DNA of 43,299 nucleotides, from contig NZ_SOGN01000048.1 of assembly GCF_004403395.1 (NCBI RefSeq), forward strand, positions 1 through 43,299. Reading direction: 5' to 3'. Source of the stretch: Cryobacterium cheniae (GTDB lineage Bacteria > Actinomycetota > Actinomycetes > Actinomycetales > Microbacteriaceae). Positions within the stretch are counted from its first letter, which is position 1. Each line of letters starts with the position of its first letter. The notes under the pieces were generated by a model. The model saw only the letters and a program-made list of their open reading frames with translations, made no database searches and was not told where the DNA came from. A program made the translations under genes and the position numbers. Of this stretch, positions 1 through 7,512 are shown piece after piece.

Positions 1-330
1 TACGACAACGAGCCGATGTCCCTGCAGTCGCCCGTCGGCGACGGCCTCGGCGACATCTCCGAGCTGATCATCGACGACGACCTGCCCCAGCCCGAGGAGC
101 ACGCGGTGCTGACCATGCGGGCGTCGGACATCGGGTTCTATATGAGCGCCCTTCCCCCGCGCGAACGGTCCATCCTGATGTCCCGCTTCGGCCTCGACGG
201 GGGCGCGCCCCAGACCCTCGATCAGATCGCCGTCGTACAGGGCGTGACCCGGGAACGTGTGCGCCAGATCGAGAAGCGGGCGCTGGCCCTCTTGAAGGTG
301 CCCTGCCTGGAGCAGTACCTGCGGGACTGA
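1..330 (+). CDS. Sigma-70 family RNA polymerase sigma factor, C-terminal part (group 2 type)
   Basis: The reading frame is open from base 1, so the N-terminus lies outside the window. What is visible is the end of region 3 (EPMSLQSPVGDG resembles the EPVSLxTPLG stretch of HrdB/SigA) and all of region 4. The region 4.2 helix-turn-helix contains GVTRERVRQIEKRAL, which in this family contacts the -35 element. The region between them reads ALPPRERSILMSRFGLDGG and ends differently from principal sigma factors, which finish in HPSRSQxLRDYLD; here the end is VPCLEQYLRD. I therefore infer an alternative, group 2 (SigB/HrdD-like) sigma factor rather than the housekeeping one. Two stress-type envelope genes lie about 1 kb downstream on the same strand, but nothing in the sequence shows they are its targets. 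Confidence 0.88.
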   Translation, partial: YDNEPMSLQSPVGDGLGDISELIIDDDLPQPEEHAVLTMRASDIGFYMSALPPRERSILMSRFGLDGGAPQTLDQIAVVQGVTRERVRQIEKRALALLKVPCLEQYLRD

Positions 331-355
331 CCGGCTGACGGCTGCGGCTGACAAA

Positions 356-392
356 GGCGGCTGACGCGACTCGAGCGGTCACGTCAGCCGCC
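356..392 (+). terminator. Hairpin after the sigma factor gene
   Basis: An 11-bp perfect inverted repeat (GGCGGCTGACG / CGTCAGCCGCC) encloses a 15-nt loop, 26 bp after the sigma factor stop. There is no U-run after it, so it would be a weak or Rho-assisted terminator. The octamer CGGCTGAC also occurs as direct repeats at 332, 345 and 358. Confidence 0.5.
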
Positions 393-484
393 GTATTGCA
401 CTGTTGGGCCGTCAGCCTACCGCCGCCGGCCTACGCCGAAAGGGGCGGTCTGCACTCGGTCGGCGAAAGCGCGAAAATGGATTC

Positions 485-1378
485 ATGTCCTCCGTCAGCG
501 CTGCCCCCGCCTCTCTGCCCGCATCCGTTCGACTCGCAGAGGGCCGGGGTGGCCTGACCGTGGTGCGGGTGGCCGGCCGCGCCGGCTCCGCCGAGATCTA
601 CCTGCACGGCGCGCAGGTCACCGACTTCACCCCGGTGGGCGGGCAGCCGGTGCTGTTCCTGAGCGGCGCGAGCCGGTTCGAGGCCGCCGCCGCGATCCGC
701 GGCGGCGTGCCGATCTGCTTCCCCTGGTTCGGTGCTCACGCGCTCGATCCGGCCGCGCCGGCGCACGGTTTCGCCCGCCTCGGCGAATGGGAGTTCGTGG
801 ACGCGCACGAATCCGACGACGATGTCGTGCTGACCTTCCTTCTCACCGATACGCCCGCCACTCGCGCCTCGGCCTGGCCGCACCGCTTCGAAGCCCGTTA
901 CACGGTCAGCATCGGCGCCCGTCTGACCCTCGCCCTGCAGGTGACCAACCGAGAGACGGATGCGTTCACCTACGAGGAGGCTCTGCACACCTATCTGCGG
1001 GTCAGTGATGTGCGCGGCACGACCGTTGCCGGGCTGCAGGGCACCGCGTTCCTGAACCAGCTGACCGGGGTCACGGAGCCCGCGGAGAACAATCCCGTCG
1101 GCTTCGCCACCGAGACGGATCGCCTCTATCCGGGCAGCCGCGGACGTGCCACCGTGGCCGACCCGGACGGTCGCACCGTCACGATCGAATCCGACGGCTC
1201 GGACAGCACCGTGGTCTGGAACCCCTGGATCGACAAGGCCGCCCGGATGGCCGACTTCGGCGATGATGAGTGGCCCGGCATGCTCTGCGTGGAGACCGCG
1301 AACGTGCGCCGGGACCAGGTGCGCCTGGACGCCGGCCGGAGTCACACGACGACCGTCGTCTTCGAAGTCACCGTCTGA
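485..1378 (+). CDS. D-hexose-6-phosphate mutarotase (YeaD-like, aldose 1-epimerase superfamily)
   Basis: This 297-residue protein interconverts the alpha and beta anomers of hexose 6-phosphates in the cytoplasm. The galactose-mutarotase-like beta-sandwich fold is recognisable from AEIYLHGAQVTDFTP near the N-terminus, GGVPICFPWFGAH, AHGFARLGEWEF, EEALHTYLRVSDV and the C-terminal NPWIDKAARMADFGDDEWPGMLCVETANV. The glutamate of CVETANV is the expected catalytic base, and the histidines of AHGFAR and LHTYL are the expected active-site partners. The length matches the family (about 290 residues). I chose the ATG at 485 (MSSVSAAP): the frame is open upstream to an ATG at 404, but those 27 residues are arginine-rich and unlike the family. 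No strong ribosome binding site precedes 485, so the exact start is the weak point. Confidence 0.87.
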   Translation: MSSVSAAPASLPASVRLAEGRGGLTVVRVAGRAGSAEIYLHGAQVTDFTPVGGQPVLFLSGASRFEAAAAIRGGVPICFPWFGAHALDPAAPAHGFARLGEWEFVDAHESDDDVVLTFLLTDTPATRASAWPHRFEARYTVSIGARLTLALQVTNRETDAFTYEEALHTYLRVSDVRGTTVAGLQGTAFLNQLTGVTEPAENNPVGFATETDRLYPGSRGRATVADPDGRTVTIESDGSDSTVVWNPWIDKAARMADFGDDEWPGMLCVETANVRRDQVRLDAGRSHTTTVVFEVTV

Positions 1379-1490
1379 AAACTGACCCCGGAGCCGACCC
1401 GCGGAAACTTTTTTCTGCATCCGCGTGACGAATCGCCGACGGCCCACGTCTTACTAGTGTCGCCCGGCTCGTATCTCGTGCCGCGACAGA

Positions 1491-1934
1491 TTGGAGTTCG
1501 CCATCGCTGTACAAAGCACCCCCGTATCTCCAGGAATTTCCCTCACCGGACCCGGGAAGACCGTTATCGCCGATGGCGTCGTCGCAAAGGTCGCCGGCAT
1601 CGCCGCACGCCAGGTATCGGGCGTTCACGCGCTCGGCGGCAGCGCTGCCCGTGCACTCGGCGCGATCCGGGAAGCCATCAGCGGTGCCGACCTCTCCCCC
1701 GGGGTGAGCGTCACCACTCAGGGCGGCACGGCATCCGTCGCGATCTCCATCGTCGTCGAGTACCCGCACGAACTGCAGAAAGTCGCGGGCGAGGTGCGCA
1801 GCGCGGTCGAAACGGCCATCGAAACGATCGTCGGCATGCAGGTCACCGCGGTGGACGTAACCGTCAAGGACGTGCACCAGACATCAGACGACGCAGTCAC
1901 CGACACCGACGAAGCAGACTCCCTGCCGGACTAG
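1491..1934 (+). CDS. Asp23/Gls24 family envelope stress protein
   Basis: The protein has about 145 residues. The family core is GKTVIADGVVAKVAGIAARQVSGVHALGG, followed by a beta-rich stretch (GVSVTTQGGTASVAISIVVEY) and a helix (VAGEVRSAVETAIETIVGMQVTAVDVTVKDV). Family members are small cytoplasmic or membrane-peripheral proteins associated with the envelope and with alkaline or general stress; a precise biochemical role is not established. The start is odd. The only canonical in-frame start before the domain is TTG at 1491, which has no ribosome binding site. By contrast GGAG at 1493-1496 sits six bases before ATC at 1503, which would begin an Ala-Val-Gln-Ser-Thr N-terminus. I list the TTG but suspect initiation at the ATC. 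It is followed 76 bp downstream by a GlsB-type gene, probably in one transcript. Confidence 0.85.
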   Translation: MEFAIAVQSTPVSPGISLTGPGKTVIADGVVAKVAGIAARQVSGVHALGGSAARALGAIREAISGADLSPGVSVTTQGGTASVAISIVVEYPHELQKVAGEVRSAVETAIETIVGMQVTAVDVTVKDVHQTSDDAVTDTDEADSLPD

Positions 1935-2010
1935 TCCGGCCCTATACTCACCCTTACCAGCACTTCCCCACTCCAGAACGCAATCAAACAGAAAGACGCA
2001 AGGACAAATC

Positions 2011-2277
2011 ATGGGCTTCATCGGATTCCTCATTCTCGGACTCATCGCCGGCGCAATCGCAAAGGCCATCCTCCCGGGCAACCAGGGCGGCGGCTGGGTC
2101 ATCACCCTGATCCTCGGTGTTCTCGGCGCCTTCCTCGGCGGCTTCCTCGGTTCGGTCATCTTCGGCACCGGCCTCGAGAACTTCTTCGACATCTCGACCT
2201 GGCTTCTCGCCATCGCCGGCTCCGTCATCGTTCTCGTCATCTACGGCGCTCTTGTGGGACGTCGCAAGCGGGCCTAA
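2011..2277 (+). CDS. GlsB/YeaQ/YmgE family stress response membrane protein
   Basis: An 88-residue protein, almost wholly hydrophobic, with three predicted membrane helices: residues about 2-20 (GFIGFLILGLIAGAIAKAIL), 30-50 (ITLILGVLGAFLGGFLGSVI) and 62-82. GLIAGAIAK followed by a PG and then GxxGAFLGGFLG is the signature of the family once called transglycosylase-associated proteins; no enzymatic activity is established for it. The start is well placed, with AAGGA eight bases before the ATG. It sits just after the Asp23/Gls24 gene, and co-occurrence of these two families suggests a shared envelope-stress role. A strong terminator follows 17 bp after the stop. Confidence 0.9.
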   Translation: MGFIGFLILGLIAGAIAKAILPGNQGGGWVITLILGVLGAFLGGFLGSVIFGTGLENFFDISTWLLAIAGSVIVLVIYGALVGRRKRA

Positions 2278-2294
2278 TTCTCGGCCGCACACCA

Positions 2295-2350
2295 GCACGA
2301 ACGAACGGGCGCACTATTGGGGGGTGCGCCCGTTCGTTCGTGCTTTTTTT
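2295..2350 (+). terminator. Rho-independent terminator after the GlsB gene
   Basis: A perfect 19-bp inverted repeat (2295-2313 with 2325-2343, arm GCACGAACGAACGGGCGCA) has an 11-nt loop and is followed by seven T residues. It is the most canonical intrinsic terminator in the window. Confidence 0.95.
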
Positions 2351-2494
2351 GTGCCCATTTTTTGGCGATCGAGTGCCCTCCGGCGCCGGACAGCGGGGTC
2401 GTCCTCGCCGAGCTTGAGGGCCGGGCGCGGGATGAGCGCTCAAGCGAGTTCGGCGACGGCGAAACCGCACTCCAAACCGAACCGTCGTTGATTC

Positions 2495-2507
2495 CGAACA
2501 TTGTTCG
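2495..2507. promoter_or_regulatory. Short dyad CGAACATTGTTCG upstream of the DUF4383 gene
   Basis: A perfect 5-bp inverted repeat around a 3-bp centre, 42 bp before the next start codon. It is a possible operator. The spacing (3 instead of 4) does not fit an actinobacterial SOS box. The rest of 2351-2549 shows no gene or clear promoter. Confidence 0.25.
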
Positions 2508-2549
2508 AGCACGGGTTGACCGTGACACCTAACTATCGGAGGTCTTCTC

Positions 2550-2960
2550 ATGCGCACATCCCCCAATCGAATCCTCGCCACCGTCTTCGGCGCCATCTAC
2601 GTCCTGGTCGGCGTGCTCGGCTTCTTTGTGACCGGAGGCGTCGACTTCTTCGCCACCGAGGGTGGCCTGCTGCTCGGCATCTTCGAGGTCAACCCCCTCC
2701 ACAACGTGGCCCACCTTCTGATCGGTGCAGCCTTGCTGATCGCCGGTCTGTCCACGGTCCCCGCTGCCAAGGCCGTCAACACCACGGTCGGCGCGGTGTA
2801 CCTGCTGCTCGGCATCGTCGGGTTCTTCATCGCCGACACCGCGCTCAACATCCTCGCCCTCAACACGGCGGACCACTTCCTGCACCTGGCCAGCGCCATC
2901 GTGCTGCTCGGTGCCGGCCTCGCAGCCGACAAGCACGCTCCGCGCACCGTCACCGCCTAG
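2550..2960 (+). CDS. DUF4383 family membrane protein
   Basis: A 136-residue protein with four predicted membrane helices: about residues 8-28 (ILATVFGAIYVLVGVLGFFVTG), 50-70 (HNVAHLLIGAALLIAGL), 76-96 (VNTTVGAVYLLLGIVGFFIAD) and 105-125. The paired motifs NPLHNVAHLLIGAALL and NTADHFLHLASAIVLL, with a histidine in each helix start, are typical of the DUF4383 family common in actinobacteria. Its function is unknown. The ribosome binding site CGGAGG lies eight bases before the ATG; the upstream extension of the open frame is arginine-rich and not credible. The next gene follows after 33 bp and is probably co-transcribed. Confidence 0.85.
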   Translation: MRTSPNRILATVFGAIYVLVGVLGFFVTGGVDFFATEGGLLLGIFEVNPLHNVAHLLIGAALLIAGLSTVPAAKAVNTTVGAVYLLLGIVGFFIADTALNILALNTADHFLHLASAIVLLGAGLAADKHAPRTVTA

Positions 2961-2993
2961 CCGACGCGCGCCACCCGCGAACAGAGGAATCCC

Positions 2994-3557
2994 ATGATCC
3001 AGATCAGCCGCCTCTGGTGCGCTTTCGCTGCCATCGGTGCCGGTACGATCCACCTGGCCGTGGGTGCGAGCGCTCCGGTGCTCCTCTCCGTCATTCTCGT
3101 CGGGCTCGGCGTCGCCGAGCTCGGCTGGGGTGTGGCGACGCTCGTTCGCGGGCGATACCCCATGCCGAACCAGGCGCTCGTCGGCGCGCTCCTTCCCCTC
3201 GTGGTCTGGGCTGCCGCGGCGGGGCTTCGCAGCACCTCCGCGGTGCCGGCCGATGTCACCGTGCTGCCGGTCTTCCCGATGACCGTCGCGACCCTGTTCA
3301 GCCTGTTCGTGGCCGGCTCCCTCGCCCTCACCCGGCGGGGTGCCGGCCGCCGCGAAGGGGTGTCCGCCGCCGCTGTCGAGCCCGCCCCGCAGAGCTGGCG
3401 TTTCCTTGCCGCACTGACGCTCGGCGGGGTGCTGGTATCCGGCTTGACCACTCCGGCCCTGGCCGCAACGGATGCCGGCACGCAGGCGGTTCCGCACGGG
3501 TCCCACAGCGATTCGGGCCCCGCCGTCCTGCCGGAGGAACCGCAGTCCCACCACTGA
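2994..3557 (+). CDS. Hypothetical membrane protein
   Basis: This 187-residue protein is not one I recognise. It has four or five hydrophobic segments: residues about 8-24, 26-46 (VLLSVILVGLGVAELGWGVATLV), 58-76, 85-108 and 138-156. Segment five looks like a secretion-type or membrane helix followed by ALAATDAG. The tail is His/Ser/Pro-rich (VPHGSHSDSG, EPQSHH). GAGGA lies five bases before the ATG. The histidine in GTIHLAVG recalls the DUF4383 neighbour, which suggests a functional pair, but that is inference only. It converges on the following lipoprotein gene with 23 bp between the stops. Confidence 0.7.
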   Translation: MIQISRLWCAFAAIGAGTIHLAVGASAPVLLSVILVGLGVAELGWGVATLVRGRYPMPNQALVGALLPLVVWAAAAGLRSTSAVPADVTVLPVFPMTVATLFSLFVAGSLALTRRGAGRREGVSAAAVEPAPQSWRFLAALTLGGVLVSGLTTPALAATDAGTQAVPHGSHSDSGPAVLPEEPQSHH

Positions 3558-3580
3558 CCGGGCTCGGGCTCCAGCCCCGT

Positions 3581-4915
3581 CTATTCTTCCTGGTTCGGGT
3601 CGCAGGCGGCGGCCGCCCGGATCTCGCCCGCGACCTGCGCCTCGGTCCAGGGCAGGTCCAGCCGGGGTGCCGGGGCCTCGCCGGACGCGGGCGCGGCACC
3701 GGCGACGGCGGCGAGGCGGCGGGCGACCGCCTCGGCGAATTCACGGCCGGAGGTCGAATTGTTGAAGGCGACCGCCACGGTGAGTCCGCTGGCCGGGTCG
3801 GCCATCGCCGCCGAGATGAAGCCGGGGATCTCCCCGGACTGCCCGCGCAGCGGGCCGAACCGTTCGACCCCGAAGCCGTGCTGCCGCCAGGATGAGGCTC
3901 CGGCCCCCGGCAGAACCGGCGCCCACTGCGCAGCCGTCGATTCCGTCGACAGGAGGGTGCCCGCGGCCAAAGCCTGCGTCCAGATCTTCATGTCGGGAAG
4001 GTTCGAGACGACCCCGGCGGCCACCCCGCCCACCGAGGGCGACAGCTCGGTCACATCGATCACACTGTCGCAGCGGGCGTTGCCGGCCGGATCGAGCGCC
4101 GCAGTATAGCCGCGGGGACTCGGACCCGGAATCGCCGGCTCGCCCGGTGCCGGCAGGCTGGTGTTCGCCATGCCCAGCGGTTCGAAGACGTAGTGCCGGT
4201 AGAGCCACGGCCAGTTACGTCCGGTCGCCTGTTGCAGGGCGAGGCCGAGCAGCACAACCCCGGTGTCCGACGGGGACCAGGCCCCGCCGGGCAACGCCAC
4301 CCGAGGGGCTCCCGTGCCGGTTTCGACGACCTCTCGCGTCGACCACTTGCGGCCGGGGTTGGCCACGATCCGTGGAGCCAGCAGAGGGGAATGATCACCC
4401 AGACCGGACGTGTTGCGGCAGAGCTGCCCGAGGGTGATCCCGTCCAACCCCACGACCCGGGGCAGGTAGGTCGACACCGGGTCGTCGAGGCGAACCTCCT
4501 TCTCCTCGACGAGCCGGAGCAGCACCGTGCAGGTCAGCGCCGTGGTGTTGGTGCCGATCCGGAAACGCATCTTCGGGGTGAGCGCGCCGGGAGACGTGGT
4601 CGAGACGGAACCGGGCGAGACGACCCAGGTGCCGGCCCACGGAGCCCAGACCCCGGCGATGGCCCCGGTGGAGCCGGACAGGGTCTTCGCTTCGGAGAGC
4701 ACGGCGTCCAGCCGGGCCGTGACCTCGGCCGAGAACGGGGCCGCCGCCTCCCTGCTGGCATCCGGGGAGGCATCCGTCGCCGCGGTGCACGCCGTCAGAA
4801 CCAGGGCGGCAGCCAACACGAGAGCCGGCAGCCCCTGGCGCCGCCGCCGGCGGCGCCGCCGATGAGGTGCGGGGCCGGTTGGTGCCTGGCTGGCTGGTGC
4901 CGGTCCGAGCTTCAT
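3581..4915 (-). CDS. Beta-lactamase-fold (class C/serine hydrolase-like) lipoprotein, catalytic motifs lost
   Basis: A 444-residue lipoprotein. A run of eight arginines (residues 19-26) precedes a hydrophobic segment and the lipobox LTAC (Cys43), so it should be exported and lipid-anchored. The fold is that of class C beta-lactamases and D-Ala-D-Ala carboxypeptidases: MRFRIGxxxx, VRLDDPVSTYLPRVVGLDGITLGQLCRNTSGL, VVLLGLALQQATGR, YVFEPLGMANTSL and IPGFISAA. All three catalytic motifs are altered. SxxK is TNTT (Thr122 to Thr125), YxN is PSD (215-217) and the HxG motif is QSG (359-361). It is therefore probably a non-catalytic binding protein rather than a hydrolase. I chose the ATG at 4915; the frame runs on to 5008, but that part lacks a signal. 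The Arg run is encoded by a GC-only, nearly palindromic stretch near 4840-4860. Confidence 0.82.
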   Translation of the reverse strand: MKLGPAPASQAPTGPAPHRRRRRRRRQGLPALVLAAALVLTACTAATDASPDASREAAAPFSAEVTARLDAVLSEAKTLSGSTGAIAGVWAPWAGTWVVSPGSVSTTSPGALTPKMRFRIGTNTTALTCTVLLRLVEEKEVRLDDPVSTYLPRVVGLDGITLGQLCRNTSGLGDHSPLLAPRIVANPGRKWSTREVVETGTGAPRVALPGGAWSPSDTGVVLLGLALQQATGRNWPWLYRHYVFEPLGMANTSLPAPGEPAIPGPSPRGYTAALDPAGNARCDSVIDVTELSPSVGGVAAGVVSNLPDMKIWTQALAAGTLLSTESTAAQWAPVLPGAGASSWRQHGFGVERFGPLRGQSGEIPGFISAAMADPASGLTVAVAFNNSTSGREFAEAVARRLAAVAGAAPASGEAPAPRLDLPWTEAQVAGEIRAAAACDPNQEE

Positions 4916-5022
4916 TGCCTGACCCCCGTCGCGTCGCGGCCCACGCAGGGTGCCCCTGCACGACGGAGTGTACTCACCTCGCCGCCCGGCCGCACCGCCC
5001 GGCCGCACCGCGGATTCGGGGG

Positions 5023-6351
5023 CTAGTCGGGTGCCCCGGGGGGCCGCGGACCCCGCATGAACCGCCGCACGTTCTCGTCCACGATCATGTCGCTCGGGCG
5101 CAGGGGACGGGTCAGGTAGAGGCCGTCCAGGCTGGTCAGCCGGCTGAGGGCCACGTAGGTCTGGCCGGGGCTGAAAACGCGCGCGCCGAGGTCGACGACC
5201 GCGCGCTCATAGGTGGCGCCCTGCGACTTGTGGATGGTGACCGCCCACGCCAGCCGCAGCGGGAACTGGGTGAACTCGGCCACGACGTCTTTGCGCAGCT
5301 TCTTCGTGGTCGGGTTGTAGGTGTACTTGAACTTCTCCCACACCGCGGGTTCGACCTCGTGCGTTTCACCGTCGATGTCCACGTACACCGTGGAGTCGAC
5401 GCGGGTGACGGTGCCGATGCTGCCGTTCACCCAGCGCGGGCCGCCGTCCTGATTGGAGTCGTTGCGCAGGAACATCACCTGCGCCCCGACCTTCAGCTCG
5501 AGCACCTCGTCGGCCGGGAATGTGCGCCCGCCGAAGTCGCCGGTGACGTCGGCCTTGGCCGTCAGCGCCTTGCCGGAGAGCCGTTTAAGAGCGGATGCGT
5601 TGATGCGATTCACCGAATCGTTGCGGGTTGCCAGCGTGATCACGCCTTCGCTCGGCGGGGTGCGGGCGCCCGCGGCATTGAGCGCGCCGCCGATCTCGGC
5701 CGTGACCTGCCCGTGCCGCACCGCATTGAGCATGTGCTTGAAGTCGGCGTCGCGCTGGCGGTGAACCTCGGTGAGCTCGAAGATGCGCAGGTCGGCGTCC
5801 CGCCACACCTTCGCGTCGAAGAACCACATCGACCGGTAGGTGTCCGCGAAGTACGCGCGCTCGTCGGAATCCCCCGGCACCGGGGCAAGCTGATACGGGT
5901 CGCCGAAGAGCACGATCTGCGCGCCGCCGAACGTGTCATTCGGCCGTTGCCGCGCCTGGCGCAGGCTGCGGTCGATCGCGTCCATCAGGTCGGCGTTGAC
6001 CATCGACACCTCGTCGATGACGACCGTGTCGATCGTGTTGAGGAGTTTGCGCACCTGGTCGGACTGATCGATCGCATTGTCCGCGATCACCCCGATCGGC
6101 AGGCGGAACAGGGAGTGGATGGTCTGGCCGCCCACGTTCAGGGCCGCAACCCCGGTGGGAGCCGCGATCACGATCTGCTTGCTCGTGTTCCAGGAGAGGT
6201 GGTTCAGCAGCGTCGACTTGCCCGTGCCGGCACGCCCGGTGACGAACACGTTCTGCCGGGTTCCCTCGATGGCCTGGAACACTTCGGCCTGCTCGCGAGA
6301 AAGCGGAATCTCAGACACGGGGACGCTTTCGGTGGAGTACGGACGGGACAT
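5023..6351 (-). CDS. Pif1/RecD-like superfamily 1 DNA helicase
   Basis: A 442-residue ATP-dependent DNA helicase. Motif I (Walker A) is GRAGTGKST at residues 39-47, preceded by a Q-motif-like LSREQAEVFQAI. Motif II is VVIDEVSMV, motif III is LFGDPYQLAPV, and EVHRQRD belongs to motif IV. The C-terminal RecA domain carries LAWAVTIHKSQGATYERAVVDLG and GQTYVALSRLTSLDGLYL (motifs V and VI). GSIGTVTRVDSTVYVDIDGETHEVEP looks like the small SH3-like insert of this family. Members unwind DNA 5' to 3' and act in genome maintenance. It is encoded singly, divergent from the next gene, with 78 bp between the two starts. I chose the ATG at 6351 (MSRPYS); the frame stays open to 7044 but overlaps the neighbouring gene and has no family similarity. 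Confidence 0.9.
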   Translation of the reverse strand: MSRPYSTESVPVSEIPLSREQAEVFQAIEGTRQNVFVTGRAGTGKSTLLNHLSWNTSKQIVIAAPTGVAALNVGGQTIHSLFRLPIGVIADNAIDQSDQVRKLLNTIDTVVIDEVSMVNADLMDAIDRSLRQARQRPNDTFGGAQIVLFGDPYQLAPVPGDSDERAYFADTYRSMWFFDAKVWRDADLRIFELTEVHRQRDADFKHMLNAVRHGQVTAEIGGALNAAGARTPPSEGVITLATRNDSVNRINASALKRLSGKALTAKADVTGDFGGRTFPADEVLELKVGAQVMFLRNDSNQDGGPRWVNGSIGTVTRVDSTVYVDIDGETHEVEPAVWEKFKYTYNPTTKKLRKDVVAEFTQFPLRLAWAVTIHKSQGATYERAVVDLGARVFSPGQTYVALSRLTSLDGLYLTRPLRPSDMIVDENVRRFMRGPRPPGAPD

Positions 6352-6417
6352 TCCACTGTATCCGGCCCGGCTGTTCAAGTCGGCCCCGGCCTGCGAGTCG
6401 GTGGGGAACCGGCCACG

Positions 6418-6423
6418 TAGGAT
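6418..6423 (+). promoter_or_regulatory. -10 element TAGGAT for leaderless GTG start at 6430
   Basis: TAGGAT, six bases, then GTG. This places the likely transcription start on the start codon. TAGGA could alternatively serve as a weak ribosome binding site. Confidence 0.5.
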
Positions 6424-6429
6424 GTGGGA

Positions 6430-7473
6430 GTGAGCAACCGGGACGGCAGGCGCCGGCACAACCAGCGCGGCGCCATCGTGGCCGTGGTCATCATCGCCGC
6501 CCTCCTCGGCGCCGGCCTGGCCGCGACGATCGGTTCGCTCAACCGCGACCTCTACAGCCCCGGCAGCTTCGTGGGCCAGTATCTCGACGCCCTGGCCCGC
6601 AAAGACACCGCCAGTGCATTGCTGCTGCCCGGCGTCAAGCCCACGGCTGCCGAGCTCGAAGCGGCCTCGCTGCCGAAGGACCTGCCGGACACCCTGCTGC
6701 GGGACTCCGTGCTGGGGGAACTCACCGACATCCGGCTGACCGGCGACGACGAGTCGGCCGACGGTCGGCACACGATCGAATACGGGTTCCGTCTCGACGG
6801 CACGCCCGCGACGATGACCTTCCAGGTTGAGCGTGCGGGCACGTTCTTCGGCGTTTTCAACAGCTGGCGCTTCGCGACCAGCCCGCTGGCCGTTCTGCGG
6901 GTGGCCGTGCTGCATCAGGCCACATTCTCGGTGAACAAGCTGACCCTCGACACGCGTGCGCACGCCGCCGACGACGCGCCGGAAACGTTCTCGAACCAGG
7001 CCGCCTACCTGGCCTTCGCCCCCGCCCTGTACTCGTTCGAGCACACCTCAGCCCTGCTCGACGCGGCCCCGCAGACGGTTCCGGTCGTTGCCTCCGGGGC
7101 GACGGATGTCACGGTCGACGCCCAGCCCAACGCCCAATTCATCGGCCAGGTTCAGGCCGAGCTGGACCGTTTCCTCGACGACTGCACCACGCAACAGGTG
7201 CTGCAGCCCTCGAATTGCCCGTTCGGAATCGAGATCAACGATCGGGTGCGGGACGCCCCGATCTGGTCGATCGCCGAGTATCCCCCGGTCACCCTGGCCG
7301 CCGGAGACTCCACGTTCGAGATGCCCGACACCGAGGGGCAGGCGCACATCGTGGTCGAGGTTCAGTCACTCTTCGACGGCGAGGTCGAAGTGCGGGACGA
7401 GGACGTGGCCTTCGCGGTCGCGATCAGCGTGACCGTGAACCCGGACGGCTCGCTCGCCCTCCAACTGCGCTGA
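6430..7473 (+). CDS. Hypothetical protein with one N-terminal membrane helix
   Basis: A protein of 347 residues that I do not assign to a family. Residues 1-14 are basic (SNRDGRRRHNQRG), residues about 15-34 form one membrane helix (AIVAVVIIAALLGAGLAATIG), and the rest should be extracytoplasmic. The outer part begins with SPGSFVGQYLDALARKDTASALLLPGVKP, which reads like the helical domain found before NTF2-like or DUF4878-type repeats. Two similar beta-rich units follow, around TIEYGFRLDGTPATMTFQVERAG and FGIEINDRVRDAPIWSIAEYPPVTL. Two cysteines in FLDDCTTQQVLQPSNCPFG could form a disulfide. The start is GTG 6430, with TAGGAT at 6418 as a -10 element; GTG 6424 is possible. It is divergent from the helicase gene. 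Confidence 0.75.
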   Translation: MSNRDGRRRHNQRGAIVAVVIIAALLGAGLAATIGSLNRDLYSPGSFVGQYLDALARKDTASALLLPGVKPTAAELEAASLPKDLPDTLLRDSVLGELTDIRLTGDDESADGRHTIEYGFRLDGTPATMTFQVERAGTFFGVFNSWRFATSPLAVLRVAVLHQATFSVNKLTLDTRAHAADDAPETFSNQAAYLAFAPALYSFEHTSALLDAAPQTVPVVASGATDVTVDAQPNAQFIGQVQAELDRFLDDCTTQQVLQPSNCPFGIEINDRVRDAPIWSIAEYPPVTLAAGDSTFEMPDTEGQAHIVVEVQSLFDGEVEVRDEDVAFAVAISVTVNPDGSLALQLR

Positions 7474-7512
7474 CCGGGGGGACCGGCCGCCACCGCCCTC
7501 CCGGCCTGCCGA

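Noticed and set aside
1400..1425. Terminator after the mutarotase gene (CGCGGA/TCCGCG around a T-run)
   Set aside because: The T-run is in the 14-nt loop, not after the stem, and the stem is only six base pairs.
2495..2507. SOS (LexA) box at CGAACATTGTTCG
   Set aside because: The actinobacterial box needs four bases between GAAC and GTTC; here there are three, and the downstream gene is not a repair gene.
4193..6420. Long plus-strand open frames opposite the lipoprotein and helicase genes
   Set aside because: They are antisense shadows of GC-rich genes with low-complexity Arg/Gly/Pro or Asp/Val/His composition; the minus-strand products have full motif sets.
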